64,000 bases of DNA from Pseudomonas umsongensis (lineage in GTDB: Bacteria; Pseudomonadota; Gammaproteobacteria; Pseudomonadales; Pseudomonadaceae), in assembly GCF_002236105.1 (NCBI RefSeq), contig NZ_NIWU01000002.1:186001-250000 (forward strand), in the 5' to 3' direction. The stretch's first letter is position 1, and each line of letters opens with the position of its first letter. Both the position numbers and the translations under genes were made by a program. This document shows, in pieces, positions 35,166 through 44,072 of the stretch. Below the pieces are notes generated by a model. That model was not told where the DNA came from, ran no database searches, and saw only the letters and a list, made by a program, of their open reading frames with translations.

Positions 35166-35969
35166 TCAGTGGACGATGGAATTAGGAGGCAAATGCCCAA
35201 GTCGCTCGGTCAGGCGAATCCGCTGGATCGGATCGTCGCTGAGCAGCAATGCATGTTCCAGGTCGAAGCGCTCGGCATTCGGGCAGTCCAGCCGTTGGTA
35301 CAGGCTGGCCCGGGCCAAGTAGTCGGAGGCGCTGGCGTTGCCCAGTTCCAGTACGCGTTCGGCGTCGATCAACGCGCCAATGTAATCGTCGTGGGAAAGA
35401 TGTAGCTGGCGCAGGTTGCGTGACAGGCGTTGAAGCATTTGCGCGGGTGTGGCCGTGACCAGTTGCTCAGCGTTGAGTTGCATGTTCGGGCCATACTGGC
35501 GATGCAGCAGCTCCCGGCAATCGTTGGGATAAAGGCGCCGGCCGCCACAGGGGTCGAGCAGATGATCGGCACCTGGCACCCGCAGCAGGAAATGCCCCGG
35601 GAAATTGACGCCGACCAGCGGAATCTCCAGGCCTCTGGCCAGTTCCAGGGCTATCATCGCCAAGGCTAATGGCTGCCCGCGGCGACGCACCAGGACCTTA
35701 TCGAGCAATGCCACTTGCGGCCGCAAGGGGGCGAAGTCATCCTGGGCGAACCCCAATTCGACCATGCGCCTGAGCAACGGTTGCGCCAACTCGCTCACGG
35801 GTAACATCGGCAAGCCGCTACTGACCCGCAGTTGCAGCTCCTTGAAGTGCGCCAACACTGCCTCGGGGTTAACCTGCTTGTCATGTTCGACGGCGATCCA
35901 CAGCGCCGCCTCGAACAGCGCAGGCGGTGATCGTTGCAGACAGGCGAAAAAAGATTGGCGCGGCGTCAT
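35166..35969 (-). CDS. SirB1/transglutaminase-like family protein
   Basis: A 267-residue protein. The family block is LVRRRGQPLALAMIALELAR, then PLVGVNFPGHFLLRV with the conserved FPGH, and DPCGGRRLYPNDC. A TPR-like tail (from about 210, DYLARASLYQRLDCPNAERF) follows. The family is related to transglutaminase-like folds, but the catalytic Cys is not evident here and the biochemical role is unknown. ATG at 35969 follows CGGAG. Confidence 0.82.
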   Translation of the reverse strand: MTPRQSFFACLQRSPPALFEAALWIAVEHDKQVNPEAVLAHFKELQLRVSSGLPMLPVSELAQPLLRRMVELGFAQDDFAPLRPQVALLDKVLVRRRGQPLALAMIALELARGLEIPLVGVNFPGHFLLRVPGADHLLDPCGGRRLYPNDCRELLHRQYGPNMQLNAEQLVTATPAQMLQRLSRNLRQLHLSHDDYIGALIDAERVLELGNASASDYLARASLYQRLDCPNAERFDLEHALLLSDDPIQRIRLTERLGHLPPNSIVH

Positions 35970-36152
35970 GAAAATCTCCGGGCTATGCCTCGTTTTAGAC
36001 CGGTCTTTGCCATTCGTCCAGTACCGCACAGGGGCTAGTTTCGGTTATTTCCTAAAGCTTGCATGGCGCTTTTGCTTATTCCGGTGCGCTTCTGCAATTT
36101 TTGTGCACAAGCCTATACTGGCGACTACAAGAAGTGATTCGGGAGCCTTACG

Positions 36153-37172
36153 ATGTTCGCTCTCATGCAAAGCACTCGCCTTGAATCGCTGCATCTGAGC
36201 GTCGACCCGGCCACCGGGTTGAAGGCGGTGATTGCCATTCATAACAGCCGTTTGGGGCCTGCTCTGGGCGGTTGCCGTTACCTTGCCTATCCCAGCGACG
36301 AGTCTGCAGTCGAGGATGCGGTGCGCCTTGCCCAAGGCATGAGTTACAAGGCGGCCTTGGCCGGCCTGGCCCAGGGCGGCGGCGTGGCGGTGATCATTCG
36401 CCCCGTTCACGTGGCCAATCGCGCTGCACTGTTTGAAGCGTTCGGGCGTTGTATCAATCAACTCGACGGGCGCTACATTACCGCCATCGACAGTGGCACC
36501 TCGGTGGCGGATATGGATTGCATTGCCCAACAGACCCAACACGTCACCAGCACCACATCGGCCGGCGACCCCGCGCCTCACGCGGCGATGGGCGTGTTTA
36601 CCGGCATCCGCGCCACGGCGATGGCCCGGTTGGGCAGCGATAACCTCGAAGGCCTACGCGTCGCCATCCAAGGCCTGGGCAACGTTGGATTTGCCCTGGC
36701 AGAGCAGCTGCACGCCGCCGGCGCCGAGCTGCTGGTCAGCGACATCGACCACGGCAAGGTACAACTGGCGATGGAGCAACTTGGCGCGCACCCGATAGCC
36801 AACGACGCATTGCTAAGCACACCTTGCGACATTCTCGCGCCGTGCGGTCTGGGCGGGGTGCTGAACAGCCACAGCGTGACGCAACTACGCTGCTCGGCAG
36901 TGGCCGGTTCGGCGAACAATCAACTGACCCATCTGGACGTCGCCGACCAGCTGGAAAGGCGGGGCATCCTGTATGCGCCCGACTACGTGATCAATGCCGG
37001 CGGATTGATCTATGTTTCGCTCAAGCATCGTGGCGAAGACTTGGGGACCATCACCGCGCACCTGTCGAAAATCAGCTCGCGGCTCACCGAAGTCTTCGCC
37101 CACGCCCAGGCGGAAAAACGCTCTCCGGCTCGCGTGGCAGACGAGTTGGCGGAGAAGGTGCTGTATCGATAA
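36153..37172 (+). CDS. Leu/Phe/Val dehydrogenase family protein with altered catalytic site
   Basis: A 339-residue amino acid dehydrogenase. GPALGGCRYLAYPSDESAVE and MSYKAALAGLAQGGG give the substrate region, and VAIQGLGNVGFALAEQLHAAG (about 170-190) is the NAD Rossmann motif. YITAIDSGTSVADMD keeps the catalytic Asp. The lysine of the GGGK motif, the general base (Lys80 in Lysinibacillus leucine dehydrogenase), is Val78 here (GTG at 36384-36386). The other lysine, Lys66 in MSYK, is kept. The normal reaction is oxidative deamination of branched or aromatic amino acids. With the change the activity is doubtful. Confidence 0.87.
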   Translation: MFALMQSTRLESLHLSVDPATGLKAVIAIHNSRLGPALGGCRYLAYPSDESAVEDAVRLAQGMSYKAALAGLAQGGGVAVIIRPVHVANRAALFEAFGRCINQLDGRYITAIDSGTSVADMDCIAQQTQHVTSTTSAGDPAPHAAMGVFTGIRATAMARLGSDNLEGLRVAIQGLGNVGFALAEQLHAAGAELLVSDIDHGKVQLAMEQLGAHPIANDALLSTPCDILAPCGLGGVLNSHSVTQLRCSAVAGSANNQLTHLDVADQLERRGILYAPDYVINAGGLIYVSLKHRGEDLGTITAHLSKISSRLTEVFAHAQAEKRSPARVADELAEKVLYR

Positions 37173-37177
37173 AAAAT

Positions 37178-37207
37178 CAAAAGATCGCAGCCTGCGGCAG
37201 CTCCTAC
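37178..37207. repeat. REP half element (AGGAGCTGCCG family)
   Basis: CAAAAGATCGCAGCCTGCGG with CAGCTCCTAC, a single arm with no inverted partner. It matches the arms at 10523 and 11992 and lies between convergent genes. Confidence 0.7.
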
Positions 37208-37216
37208 GGGGGCTGC

Positions 37217-37573
37217 TTACTTCGGGGTTTTCGCGGCTTTGGCAGGCTTCGTCGGGGCCACCGGCTCAGCGATTGCCTCTTCAACGGGTATTGCCTCTTT
37301 AACCGACTCTACGACTTGCGCTGGCGCTGTGAGCAGTTCGGACAAGGCGTCCGGCTGGCTCTTGAACGCCTTGGCGAACACGTCGCGGTTTTTCGCCATG
37401 TAGATCCCGACTTCTTCCACTTGCTGTTCGGTCAAGGACGGAACAGCTTTTTGCAATACGTCAGCCAGCAACTCCGCCAGCTCGAGCATTTTGTCATGAC
37501 GGTCAGCTTCGGCTTTATCCATGAACAAGCGCTCCAGATCTCGGCTGCTGCGGTATACCACTTCGACGGCCAT
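37217..37573 (-). CDS. yebG: YebG family DNA-damage-inducible protein
   Basis: A 118-residue protein. The N-terminus MAVEVVYRSSRDLERLFMDK, then ADRHDKMLELAELLADVL, is that of YebG, a small SOS protein of E. coli (about 96 residues). The C-terminal tail here is an added Ala/Lys/Pro-rich stretch (from about 95). Its role in SOS is unknown. A perfect-looking LexA box lies 44 bases upstream, which supports SOS regulation. Confidence 0.88.
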   Translation of the reverse strand: MAVEVVYRSSRDLERLFMDKAEADRHDKMLELAELLADVLQKAVPSLTEQQVEEVGIYMAKNRDVFAKAFKSQPDALSELLTAPAQVVESVKEAIPVEEAIAEPVAPTKPAKAAKTPK

Positions 37574-37616
37574 TCACCACCTCACATGCCTTCAAATTAT
37601 TAGTCTGATTCGACTA

Positions 37617-37632
37617 CTGTATCTATATACAG
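37617..37632 (-). promoter_or_regulatory. LexA (SOS) box upstream of yebG
   Basis: CTGTATCTATATACAG on the plus strand fits the CTG-N10-CAG consensus with an alternating TA core. It is 44-59 bases upstream of the yebG start. Confidence 0.88.
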
Positions 37633-37864
37633 CAAAGGATAAGCGAATCTCTCGGATTTGGGTAGTGGCTTTTTAATGTAGGCCGGTTTCGGGATTTGTC
37701 AGGCGTCGGGTTTTGGTAGCTGGGTAAAGATAGCTGCGACCAAACGTCACGGAGCGCAATCCAAGGCGTCTCGCCATCATGGACGTGGCCTTGTTTCTGC
37801 ATGCAGAACAACCGTCACGTCCAACCTGCATTATCCGGTCGAGTCGACCTAAGGAAGCATCATC

Positions 37865-38365
37865 GTGAAAATCAACTGGGCCGAAAAGCTGCGGCAGAAC
37901 GTGCATGAACTGGCCGAGTCACTGGGCAACCTGTTCGTCGAAACTTTCCACTACCTGGCGCTGTTTGCCATTGGTGCGGTGACCGCGTGGGCTGCGGTGA
38001 TGGAGTTTCTCGGGATGCTCGAGCAGGGGCATATCAAGATCGACGACATCCTGCTGCTGTTCATCTACCTGGAACTGGGGGCGATGGTCGGGATTTACTT
38101 CAAGACCAACCACATGCCGGTACGTTTCCTGATCTACGTGGCGATCACGGCGCTCACGCGGCTGCTGATTTCCAACGTGTCCCATCACAATCCACCCGAC
38201 TTGGGGATCATCTACCTGTGCGGCGGGATCCTGTTGCTGGCGTTTGCGATCCTGGTAGTGCGCTACGCCTCCTCGCAATTTCCTTCGGTGAAGATCGAGC
38301 ATCCGCACCGTAAGACAGGTGCGGGCTCGGGTGAACATCCGGAAGTGGAGAAGGGCGAGCTTTAA
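37865..38365 (+). CDS. psiE: Phosphate-starvation-inducible PsiE family protein
   Basis: A 166-residue inner-membrane protein with four hydrophobic segments: about residues 27-48, 58-78, 82-98 and 116-136. HYLALFAIGAVTAWAAVMEF, MVGIYFKTNHMPVRFLIY and LLISNVSHHNPPDL match PsiE. Its function is unknown; in E. coli PsiE is induced by phosphate starvation. A GTG start at 37865 is given, with AGGAAGCATC upstream. Its end overlaps the end of the convergent DUF3509 gene by four bases. Confidence 0.87.
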   Translation: MKINWAEKLRQNVHELAESLGNLFVETFHYLALFAIGAVTAWAAVMEFLGMLEQGHIKIDDILLLFIYLELGAMVGIYFKTNHMPVRFLIYVAITALTRLLISNVSHHNPPDLGIIYLCGGILLLAFAILVVRYASSQFPSVKIEHPHRKTGAGSGEHPEVEKGEL

Positions 38366-38679
38366 AGCCTGATGGCCGGGCGCGGGCGGTTTTTTATCGA
38401 GGGTGGCGGCAGGCTGTGCGTGCCGCCATCGGTCATGGCTTCGAGGATGGCCACCGCGCTGTGCCCCTGTTCGATGGCGATGCCGAACTGGATGCTTTGC
38501 ACCAGGCGCTTGAGCCGTTGTGGATCGTTGCGTTGTTCGGCACTGATCATGCGCTTTGCGACTACTCGGCCATTGTTGGACAGGGTCAGCATGATGCTGC
38601 CATCAAGACCCTGAATGCTCAGGTTGATCTGATAGTCCGCTGCAAAAGCATCGGTAATGAGCTGGAAAGGGTTGTCCAT
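38362..38679 (-). CDS. DUF3509 family protein
   Basis: A 105-residue protein found mainly in Pseudomonas. Features: MDNPFQLITDAFAADYQINL, then LTLSNNGRVVAKRMISAEQ and LVQSIQFGIAIEQG. No known function. It converges on psiE with a 4-bp overlap at their 3' ends. Confidence 0.82.
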   Translation of the reverse strand: MDNPFQLITDAFAADYQINLSIQGLDGSIMLTLSNNGRVVAKRMISAEQRNDPQRLKRLVQSIQFGIAIEQGHSAVAILEAMTDGGTHSLPPPSIKNRPRPAIRL

Positions 38680-38832
38680 GATGCGTCACCGCTTGATTGA
38701 ACGTGCAGTTGTTGACCGGCCGTGATCGGGTTGGTTCGCAACGCCGGACCATCGGCCATTCTCTCGTCAATATCGCCATCAATGTTCCAAACGGGATGTA
38801 GCAAAGGGCATGCCGGACAAGAAGCACGAATT

Positions 38833-38930
38833 GTAGGAGCGAGCATGCTCGCGATGCAGGTCAACGATGACGCGGGATATCTGGCGCCACGCGGCGCTCT
38901 CAGGTTTTTCGCGAGCAGGCTCGCTCCTAC
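38833..38930. repeat. REP-type inverted repeat (GTAGGAGCGAGC family)
   Basis: GTAGGAGCGAGCATGCTCGC and an inverted arm GCGAGCAGGCTCGCTCCTAC. The arms differ at one base pair (CATG against CAGG). The 301-bp gap 38680-38980 holds nothing else I can support. Confidence 0.84.
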
Positions 38931-38980
38931 AGGGGGCTGCCCGTTTCAGGGCAATTTGCGCCTGCATGCCACCAAACCGG

Positions 38981-40357
38981 TCAGCACTCTACCCAGTTCA
39001 CCGCCAGACCGCCTCGGGATGTCTCCTTGTATTTGTCGTGCATGTCGGCGCCCGTGTCGCGCATGGTGCGGATCACCCGGTCCAGGGAGATGAAGTGCTT
39101 GCCGTCGCCACGCAGGGCCATTTGCGTGGCGTTGATCGCCTTTACGGCAGCAATTGCGTTGCGCTCGATACATGGCACTTGCACCAGCCCGCCGACCGGG
39201 TCACAGGTCAGTCCGAGGTTGTGTTCAAGGCCGATTTCGGCGGCGTTTTCCAATTGCTCCGGCGTGGCGCCGAGGACTTCTGCCAGGCCGGCGGCGGCCA
39301 TGGCGCAGGCAGAGCCGACCTCGCCCTGACAACCGACTTCGGCACCAGAGATCGAGGCGTTTTTCTTGCACAGGATGCCGACGGCGGCGGCACCCAAAAA
39401 GAACGCCACGACGTCATCGTCCGACGCATCGGGGTTGAATTTCATGTAGTAGTGCAGCACCGCCGGAATAATCCCCGCTGCACCGTTGGTCGGTGCTGTC
39501 ACCATGCGACCGCCGGCAGCGTTTTCTTCGTTCACGGCGAGGGCGAAAAGGTTCACCCATTCCATGGCCGACAGGGTCGAAGTGATGACGTTCGGCTTGC
39601 CGATTTCCAACAGGCTGCGGTGCAATTTCGCCGCACGTCGCGGCACGTTCAGGCCGCCGGGGAGGATGCCTTCGTGCTCCAGCCCCTGCTCGACGCACTC
39701 GCGCATCACCGACCAGATATGCAGCAAGCCCTGGCGTATTTCTTCGTCACTGCGCCAGGCCCGTTCGTTGGCCATCATCAGCTCGCTGACACGCAGACCG
39801 TGCTGGTTGCAGAGCTTGAGCAGCTCGACGGCACTGGAAAAGTCGTAGGGCAAAACCACGTCTCGGGCAGGTGATAGCCCGGACTCGGCTTCTGCCGCCT
39901 CAATGATGAACCCACCACCGACCGAGTAGTACGTCTGTTCGAACAGTTCGCCGGTTTCGCCGAAGGCAGTCAGGGACATGGCGTTGGGGTGGTAGGGCAA
40001 ACTCTCGTCGAGCAGCAGCAGATCGCGCGACCAGTTGAACGCAATGCTCACCTGGCCTGCCAGCAACAACTCGCCGGTCTCACGCAGGGTATGGATCCGG
40101 CTGTCGATGGTGGAGGGATCGATACGGTCTGGCCATTCGCCCATCAAGCCCATGACGCAAGCTCGGTCGGTGGCATGACCGACACCGGTCGCCGACAGGG
40201 AGCCGTACAAGCGGATTTCCACCCGCCGTACGTCAGTCACTGAACCCTGGTCCACCAGCGCCTGGGCGAAGGTCGCGGCAGCACGCATGGGGCCGACCGT
40301 GTGGGAGCTGGATGGACCGATGCCGACTTTGAAGAGATCGAAAACACTGATAGCCAT
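38981..40357 (-). CDS. sdaA: L-serine ammonia-lyase (iron-sulfur type)
   Basis: A 458-residue fused L-serine dehydratase. The N-terminal beta domain starts [20 protein letters not shown], with [17 protein letters not shown]. The alpha domain has [17 protein letters not shown] and the [4Fe-4S] cysteines in [22 protein letters not shown] and VPCIERNA. It deaminates L-serine to pyruvate in the cytoplasm. The ATG at 40357 fits the family start MAISVFDLF. It is divergent from a LysR gene that probably controls it. Confidence 0.95.
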   Translation of the reverse strand: MAISVFDLFKVGIGPSSSHTVGPMRAAATFAQALVDQGSVTDVRRVEIRLYGSLSATGVGHATDRACVMGLMGEWPDRIDPSTIDSRIHTLRETGELLLAGQVSIAFNWSRDLLLLDESLPYHPNAMSLTAFGETGELFEQTYYSVGGGFIIEAAEAESGLSPARDVVLPYDFSSAVELLKLCNQHGLRVSELMMANERAWRSDEEIRQGLLHIWSVMRECVEQGLEHEGILPGGLNVPRRAAKLHRSLLEIGKPNVITSTLSAMEWVNLFALAVNEENAAGGRMVTAPTNGAAGIIPAVLHYYMKFNPDASDDDVVAFFLGAAAVGILCKKNASISGAEVGCQGEVGSACAMAAAGLAEVLGATPEQLENAAEIGLEHNLGLTCDPVGGLVQVPCIERNAIAAVKAINATQMALRGDGKHFISLDRVIRTMRDTGADMHDKYKETSRGGLAVNWVEC

Positions 40358-40492
40358 GCTAAAGCCTATTCCTGCAATGGAAGATGAATCGCTGCCATTT
40401 TTGTAGGACAAGCGCACTTTCAGCGATACTGCCTCTCTCAGTCCTACGTGACCAACGAAACTTCCTAAGACAGCCTTTAGCAGGACTAAACC

Positions 40493-41440
40493 ATGAGCCG
40501 CCAATTACACGCCCAGACTTACGTCTGGCTACAGGTGTTTTCCTGTGCCGCGCGGCACTTGTCGTTCACCCGTTGCGCCGAAGAGCTGCACATCACTCCG
40601 GGGGCGGTCAGCCAGCAGATCCGACACCTGGAAGAGCGCCTTGGTTTTCGACTGTTTCACCGGCGTGCCCGGGGCGTGGAACTGAGCGCCGAAGGCCAGC
40701 GACTGGCCATTACGGTCAACGAGGCCTACGGCAGCATCGATGCCGAATTGCGCCGGCTGGACGCGGGGATGATCAGCGGCACACTGCGGGTGCGTTCGAT
40801 TCCTTCTTTCCTGAGCAAATGGCTGACGCCGCGCCTGCCACGCTTGCAGCAGCGCTTCCCGGACATCCAGCTACGCCTGGTCGCCGAAGACAGCAGCGTG
40901 CCGTTGCACGAAGGCGATTTCGACCTGGCCATCGACCTGAATGACGGCAGCTACCCCGGATTGTTATCCACAGCCTTGCTCGATGAGCAGATTTTCCCGG
41001 TGTGTGCCCCGGGCCTGTTACGCGGGCGTCCGCCGTTGCATGGCCCGGCGGACCTGCTGCATTTTCCGTTGCTGCATGACATTACTGCCTGGCGCGGCAG
41101 CTACGAATACGCGGAATGGGAGTTCTATCTCGATGCCATCGGCTTTGAAGGTGCCGATGTGCGGCGCGGGCATACCTTCAATCGCAATCACCTGACCATC
41201 GAAGCGGCCATCGCCGGGATGGGCGTGGCGATTGCACGGCGTACGCTGCTCAATGACGAGCTGGAGCGGGGCGCATTGATCGTACCGTTCGGCCTGGCGG
41301 TGCCCAATCACAAGCGCTACATGGTGCTCTACGCGCCGGGGGCGCTGAGCCATCCGGGCGTGCGGGCGGTACATGACTGGCTGGTGGAGGAGGCGGCGAT
41401 TTTTCGCGGCCTGCACCCGCTGGGGGAGCGGCAGATGTGA
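40493..41440 (+). CDS. LysR-family transcriptional regulator (GcvA-like)
   Basis: A 315-residue LysR regulator. The HTH is at about 10-70 ([20 protein letters not shown], then [20 protein letters not shown]). The effector-binding domain follows with the GcvA-like [20 protein letters not shown]. It is divergent from sdaA with a 135-bp gap, so control of serine deamination or glycine/serine use is likely. A terminator follows it. The effector is unknown. Confidence 0.9.
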   Translation: MSRQLHAQTYVWLQVFSCAARHLSFTRCAEELHITPGAVSQQIRHLEERLGFRLFHRRARGVELSAEGQRLAITVNEAYGSIDAELRRLDAGMISGTLRVRSIPSFLSKWLTPRLPRLQQRFPDIQLRLVAEDSSVPLHEGDFDLAIDLNDGSYPGLLSTALLDEQIFPVCAPGLLRGRPPLHGPADLLHFPLLHDITAWRGSYEYAEWEFYLDAIGFEGADVRRGHTFNRNHLTIEAAIAGMGVAIARRTLLNDELERGALIVPFGLAVPNHKRYMVLYAPGALSHPGVRAVHDWLVEEAAIFRGLHPLGERQM

Positions 41441-41494
41441 GCAATTATTTCGTAAGAGAGGGGCGACCCAACTCCCGACCTTAACAGCGCTTTT

Positions 41495-41515
41495 GCCGGT
41501 TGTCCGGCTTTTTTT
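41495..41515 (+). terminator. Rho-independent terminator after the LysR gene
   Basis: GCCGG and CCGGC stem with a TTGT loop, followed by TTTTTTT. Confidence 0.82.
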
Positions 41516-41654
41516 GCGATTAGATATTTATCTTTTTTTAGGGGTTGAATTGTTCATCGTACAGACCGATTGTGTAAGTAAGAGGTCACGGTGATGACGC
41601 CCAAGGGCTTAGCTGACCGGCCTCTCGCGAGCTAGCTGAAATAAGGGATGAACT

Positions 41655-42065
41655 ATGCAAATCCAAGTCAATAGCGATAACCATATTCAAAGCAGCATCC
41701 GACTGGAGGAGTGGGTACGAACCACCATTGAGAGCACGCTCGAACGTTATGAGGAGGACCTGACCCGCGTCGAGGTTCACCTGCGGGACGAGAATGGCGA
41801 CAAGCCTGGTCCCCATGATTTGCGCTGCCAGCTGGAAGCGCGGCCAAAAGGCCACCAACCGATTTCTGTCACCCATAAAGCCGCCAGCCTGGAACTGGCG
41901 ATCGACGGAGCTGCCGAGAAACTCGAACACGCCCTTGAACACCTGTTCGGCAAACTGCGCGGCAAACCACGCGCTGCCGTGGTGCCCTTCGAGCGCAGGC
42001 CTCACGCCGACAAGCTGCTGGAAGAAGAGTTTCTTGAAAACGAACAGGCTGCGCAAAACGCTTGA
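41655..42065 (+). CDS. HPF/RaiA-like ribosome-associated protein
   Basis: A 136-residue protein. MQIQVNSDNHIQSSIRLEEW, then TIESTLERYEEDLTRVEVHL and ASLELAIDGAAEKLEHAL follow the beta-alpha fold of ribosome hibernation factors (HPF). The family binds the 30S subunit, and this is the paralogue without the classic C-terminal domain. Its role in this strain is unknown. AAGGGATGAACT before the ATG is a weak ribosome site. A terminator lies after the stop. Confidence 0.84.
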   Translation: MQIQVNSDNHIQSSIRLEEWVRTTIESTLERYEEDLTRVEVHLRDENGDKPGPHDLRCQLEARPKGHQPISVTHKAASLELAIDGAAEKLEHALEHLFGKLRGKPRAAVVPFERRPHADKLLEEEFLENEQAAQNA

Positions 42066-42086
42066 TGCCTGATTGACCCTCCCAAT

Positions 42087-42120
42087 GAAAACGGGCCTGC
42101 AATGCAGGCCCGTTTTGTTT
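42087..42120 (+). terminator. Rho-independent terminator after the HPF-like gene
   Basis: AAAACGGGCCTGCA pairs with TGCAGGCCCGTTTT, followed by GTTT. It reads as a strong bidirectional hairpin. Confidence 0.88.
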
Positions 42121-42217
42121 TGTGGCCAAGGGATTCAGTGAACCGCCGCACTCGTCGAACTGGTCGCACTGATAGCTGCTGTCAAGATAAGTGATCTCCC
42201 TCGACAGCTTTGCTTAT

Positions 42218-42236
42218 GAGAATATTTATCATTAGT
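42218..42236 (+). promoter_or_regulatory. Candidate Fur box upstream of the ECF sigma gene
   Basis: GAGAATATTTATCATTAGT matches 13 of 19 positions of the Fur consensus GATAATGATAATCATTATC. It is 71 bp upstream of the sigma-factor start. Confidence 0.68.
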
Positions 42237-42306
42237 ATTGCGCCTTGCTGGGTACACACCCGGTTGTTGGCCGGCCCGATTGCCGCTATGGCGCAGTATT
42301 GAATCA

Positions 42307-42873
42307 ATGACTACTCCCGAATCTCCCGAGATCGAGCACGGCGAACCACGCGGCGATCGTGCGCATTTTCTCCAGGTATTTCTCTCCCAGCGTTCGCAAA
42401 TGGAAGCGTTGGTGAGTCGTCGCGTGGGTTGCCGGGCCACGGCGGCGGACCTGGTGCAAGACTTGTTCGTGCGGTTCTGGCGACGCCCCCTGGTACAAGT
42501 TGAAGAACTCAGCACCTATCTGTTGCGCTGCGCCGGCAACATCGCCATCGACCACTTGCGCAGCGAAGGTACGCGGGTGCGGGCCAACGAAGGTTTAATG
42601 GCCGAACCGGCGCACTGTATGGGCGGCGAGCCGCAAGCGGCGCTGGAAGCAGGCAACGATCTGCGCCACGTCGAAGCGGCGTTACGCGCGTTACCGGAAC
42701 GCACGCGGCAGATCTTTTTGCTCAACCGCATCCATGGTCGCAAGTACGCCGAGATCGCCAAGGCCATGGGCCTGTCCCAGAGTGCCGTGGAAAAACATAT
42801 GATGCGCGCGCTCGAGGCCTGCAAAGCCAGCCTGCGCGAATGCGAGCCGCGTATGCCAGGGAAAGCACTGTGA
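42307..42873 (+). CDS. ECF RNA polymerase sigma factor (FecI-type)
   Basis: A 188-residue sigma factor of the FecI group. Region 2 (about 20-90: VSRRVGCRATAADLVQDLFV, then RFWRRP) and region 4 (about 120-175: ALRALPERTRQIFLLNRIHG, then GLSQSAVEKHMMRAL) are both present. It should transcribe the receptor gene downstream when iron is scarce. The ATG at 42307 is chosen because the Fur box and likely promoter lie before it. It overlaps FecR by GTGA. Confidence 0.92.
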   Translation: MTTPESPEIEHGEPRGDRAHFLQVFLSQRSQMEALVSRRVGCRATAADLVQDLFVRFWRRPLVQVEELSTYLLRCAGNIAIDHLRSEGTRVRANEGLMAEPAHCMGGEPQAALEAGNDLRHVEAALRALPERTRQIFLLNRIHGRKYAEIAKAMGLSQSAVEKHMMRALEACKASLRECEPRMPGKAL

Positions 42874-43859
42874 ACAGCATCGAACGCGTCAGGCCGACGC
42901 CTGCTCAGGAACAGCAAGCGCTGGCCTGGTTAAGTCTGTTGCATGACCAGCCCAGCAGCGGTGACCAAGCCACCTTCAGTCAATGGTTGCAGGCCGACCC
43001 CGCGCATGCGCAGGCTTATGCCCGTGCGCAAGTGTTGTGGGAGTTGAGTGAAGTGCCGGCGCGCAGGCTCGCCGACGAGGACGCGCTGGCCTTGCAGGGT
43101 TACCTCAACGCCATGAATCGCTCACGTCGCAGCAGCGTTCGGCGCTGGTCGGGCGCGCTGGCCATGGCGGCTTCCCTGCTGCTGATGATCAGCCTCGGTG
43201 GCGGTTGGCAGCCGTTGCGTTGGATCGACGACCTGGGCGCCGATTATGTCTCGGCACCGGGGGAAGTCCGCACCATCACCCTGGCCGATCAATCGCAGGT
43301 CACTCTTGATGCCGACAGTGCGATTGCGGTGGATTTCAGTAAGGGGGAGCGGCGTGTGCAAGTGCGCCGCGGTGCCGGATTTTTCAGTGTGACCCATACC
43401 GGCGAGCCATTTGTGGTGGACGCCGGGAAGGGCCAGGCGCGGGTGCTCGGCACACAGTTCGAAGTGCGACTGCAACCTCGTGGGGCGCAGGTGACGGTGT
43501 TGTCTGGCCGGGTTGGCGTGAGGGCGCAAAAGAACGCGGACCAGCAGATCCTGACGGCCGGCCAGCAAGTGGCTTACGGCGAAGGCTCAGCGGGAAAACT
43601 TCATGCGGTGGACAGCGAAGCGCAACTGGCGTGGCGCCAGGGATGGCTGACTTACTACAAGGCGACGCTGGCTGATGTGGTCGAGGATTTGCGCCGTTAC
43701 TACCCGGGGAGGATCGTGGTGCTCAATGATGACGTGGCACAGCGGCAGATCAGCGGCAGCTTTCCGAGCAAGGACCCGCAGGCGGTATTGAGTTCATTGC
43801 AGGGGGTGTTGGGCTTTGAGCAACACCAGGTTCTGGGACATCTGATTATTTTGCGCTGA
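42870..43859 (+). CDS. FecR-type sigma regulator
   Basis: A 329-residue protein. A cytoplasmic N-terminal part binds the sigma factor (WLSLLHDQPSSGDQATFSQW). One membrane segment follows (LAMAASLLLMISLGG, about 95-112). The periplasmic FecR domain (about 125-320) has TITLADQSQVTLDADSAIAV. It carries the signal from the TonB receptor to the sigma factor. A GTG start at 42870 overlaps the sigma stop (GTGA). Confidence 0.92.
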   Translation: MNSIERVRPTPAQEQQALAWLSLLHDQPSSGDQATFSQWLQADPAHAQAYARAQVLWELSEVPARRLADEDALALQGYLNAMNRSRRSSVRRWSGALAMAASLLLMISLGGGWQPLRWIDDLGADYVSAPGEVRTITLADQSQVTLDADSAIAVDFSKGERRVQVRRGAGFFSVTHTGEPFVVDAGKGQARVLGTQFEVRLQPRGAQVTVLSGRVGVRAQKNADQQILTAGQQVAYGEGSAGKLHAVDSEAQLAWRQGWLTYYKATLADVVEDLRRYYPGRIVVLNDDVAQRQISGSFPSKDPQAVLSSLQGVLGFEQHQVLGHLIILR

Positions 43860-43867
43860 GACGATTG

Positions 43868-43942
43868 GCCCCTTCGCGAGCAGGCTCGCTCCCACAGGAG
43901 AACGCATTCCAAATGTGGGAGCGAGCCTGCTCGCGAAGGGGC
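43868..43942. repeat. REPIN-type inverted repeat (GTGGGAGCGAGCC family), between fecR and its receptor
   Basis: GCCCCTTCGCGAGCAGGCTC and its perfect inverted counterpart (GAGCCTGCTCGCGAAGGGGC) around a ~20-bp spacer. It stands in the 213-bp gap between fecR and the receptor gene, not between convergent genes. Confidence 0.88.
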
Positions 43943-44072
43943 GAATCTAACACCACACCTCTTGGAATAATTATTTTCAACTTTCTGCTGAGGTAAAACC
44001 GAACGCCATCCGTGTAGTGACTGAAACTGCGAGTCATTCGCATCCGTTGTGGTTCTACACAGGTCATGAGTC

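Noticed and set aside
37633..37864. A possible short gene between yebG and psiE.
   Set aside because: The open frames here are short, lack ribosome sites and show no codon bias. It is treated as the shared promoter region of the divergent genes.
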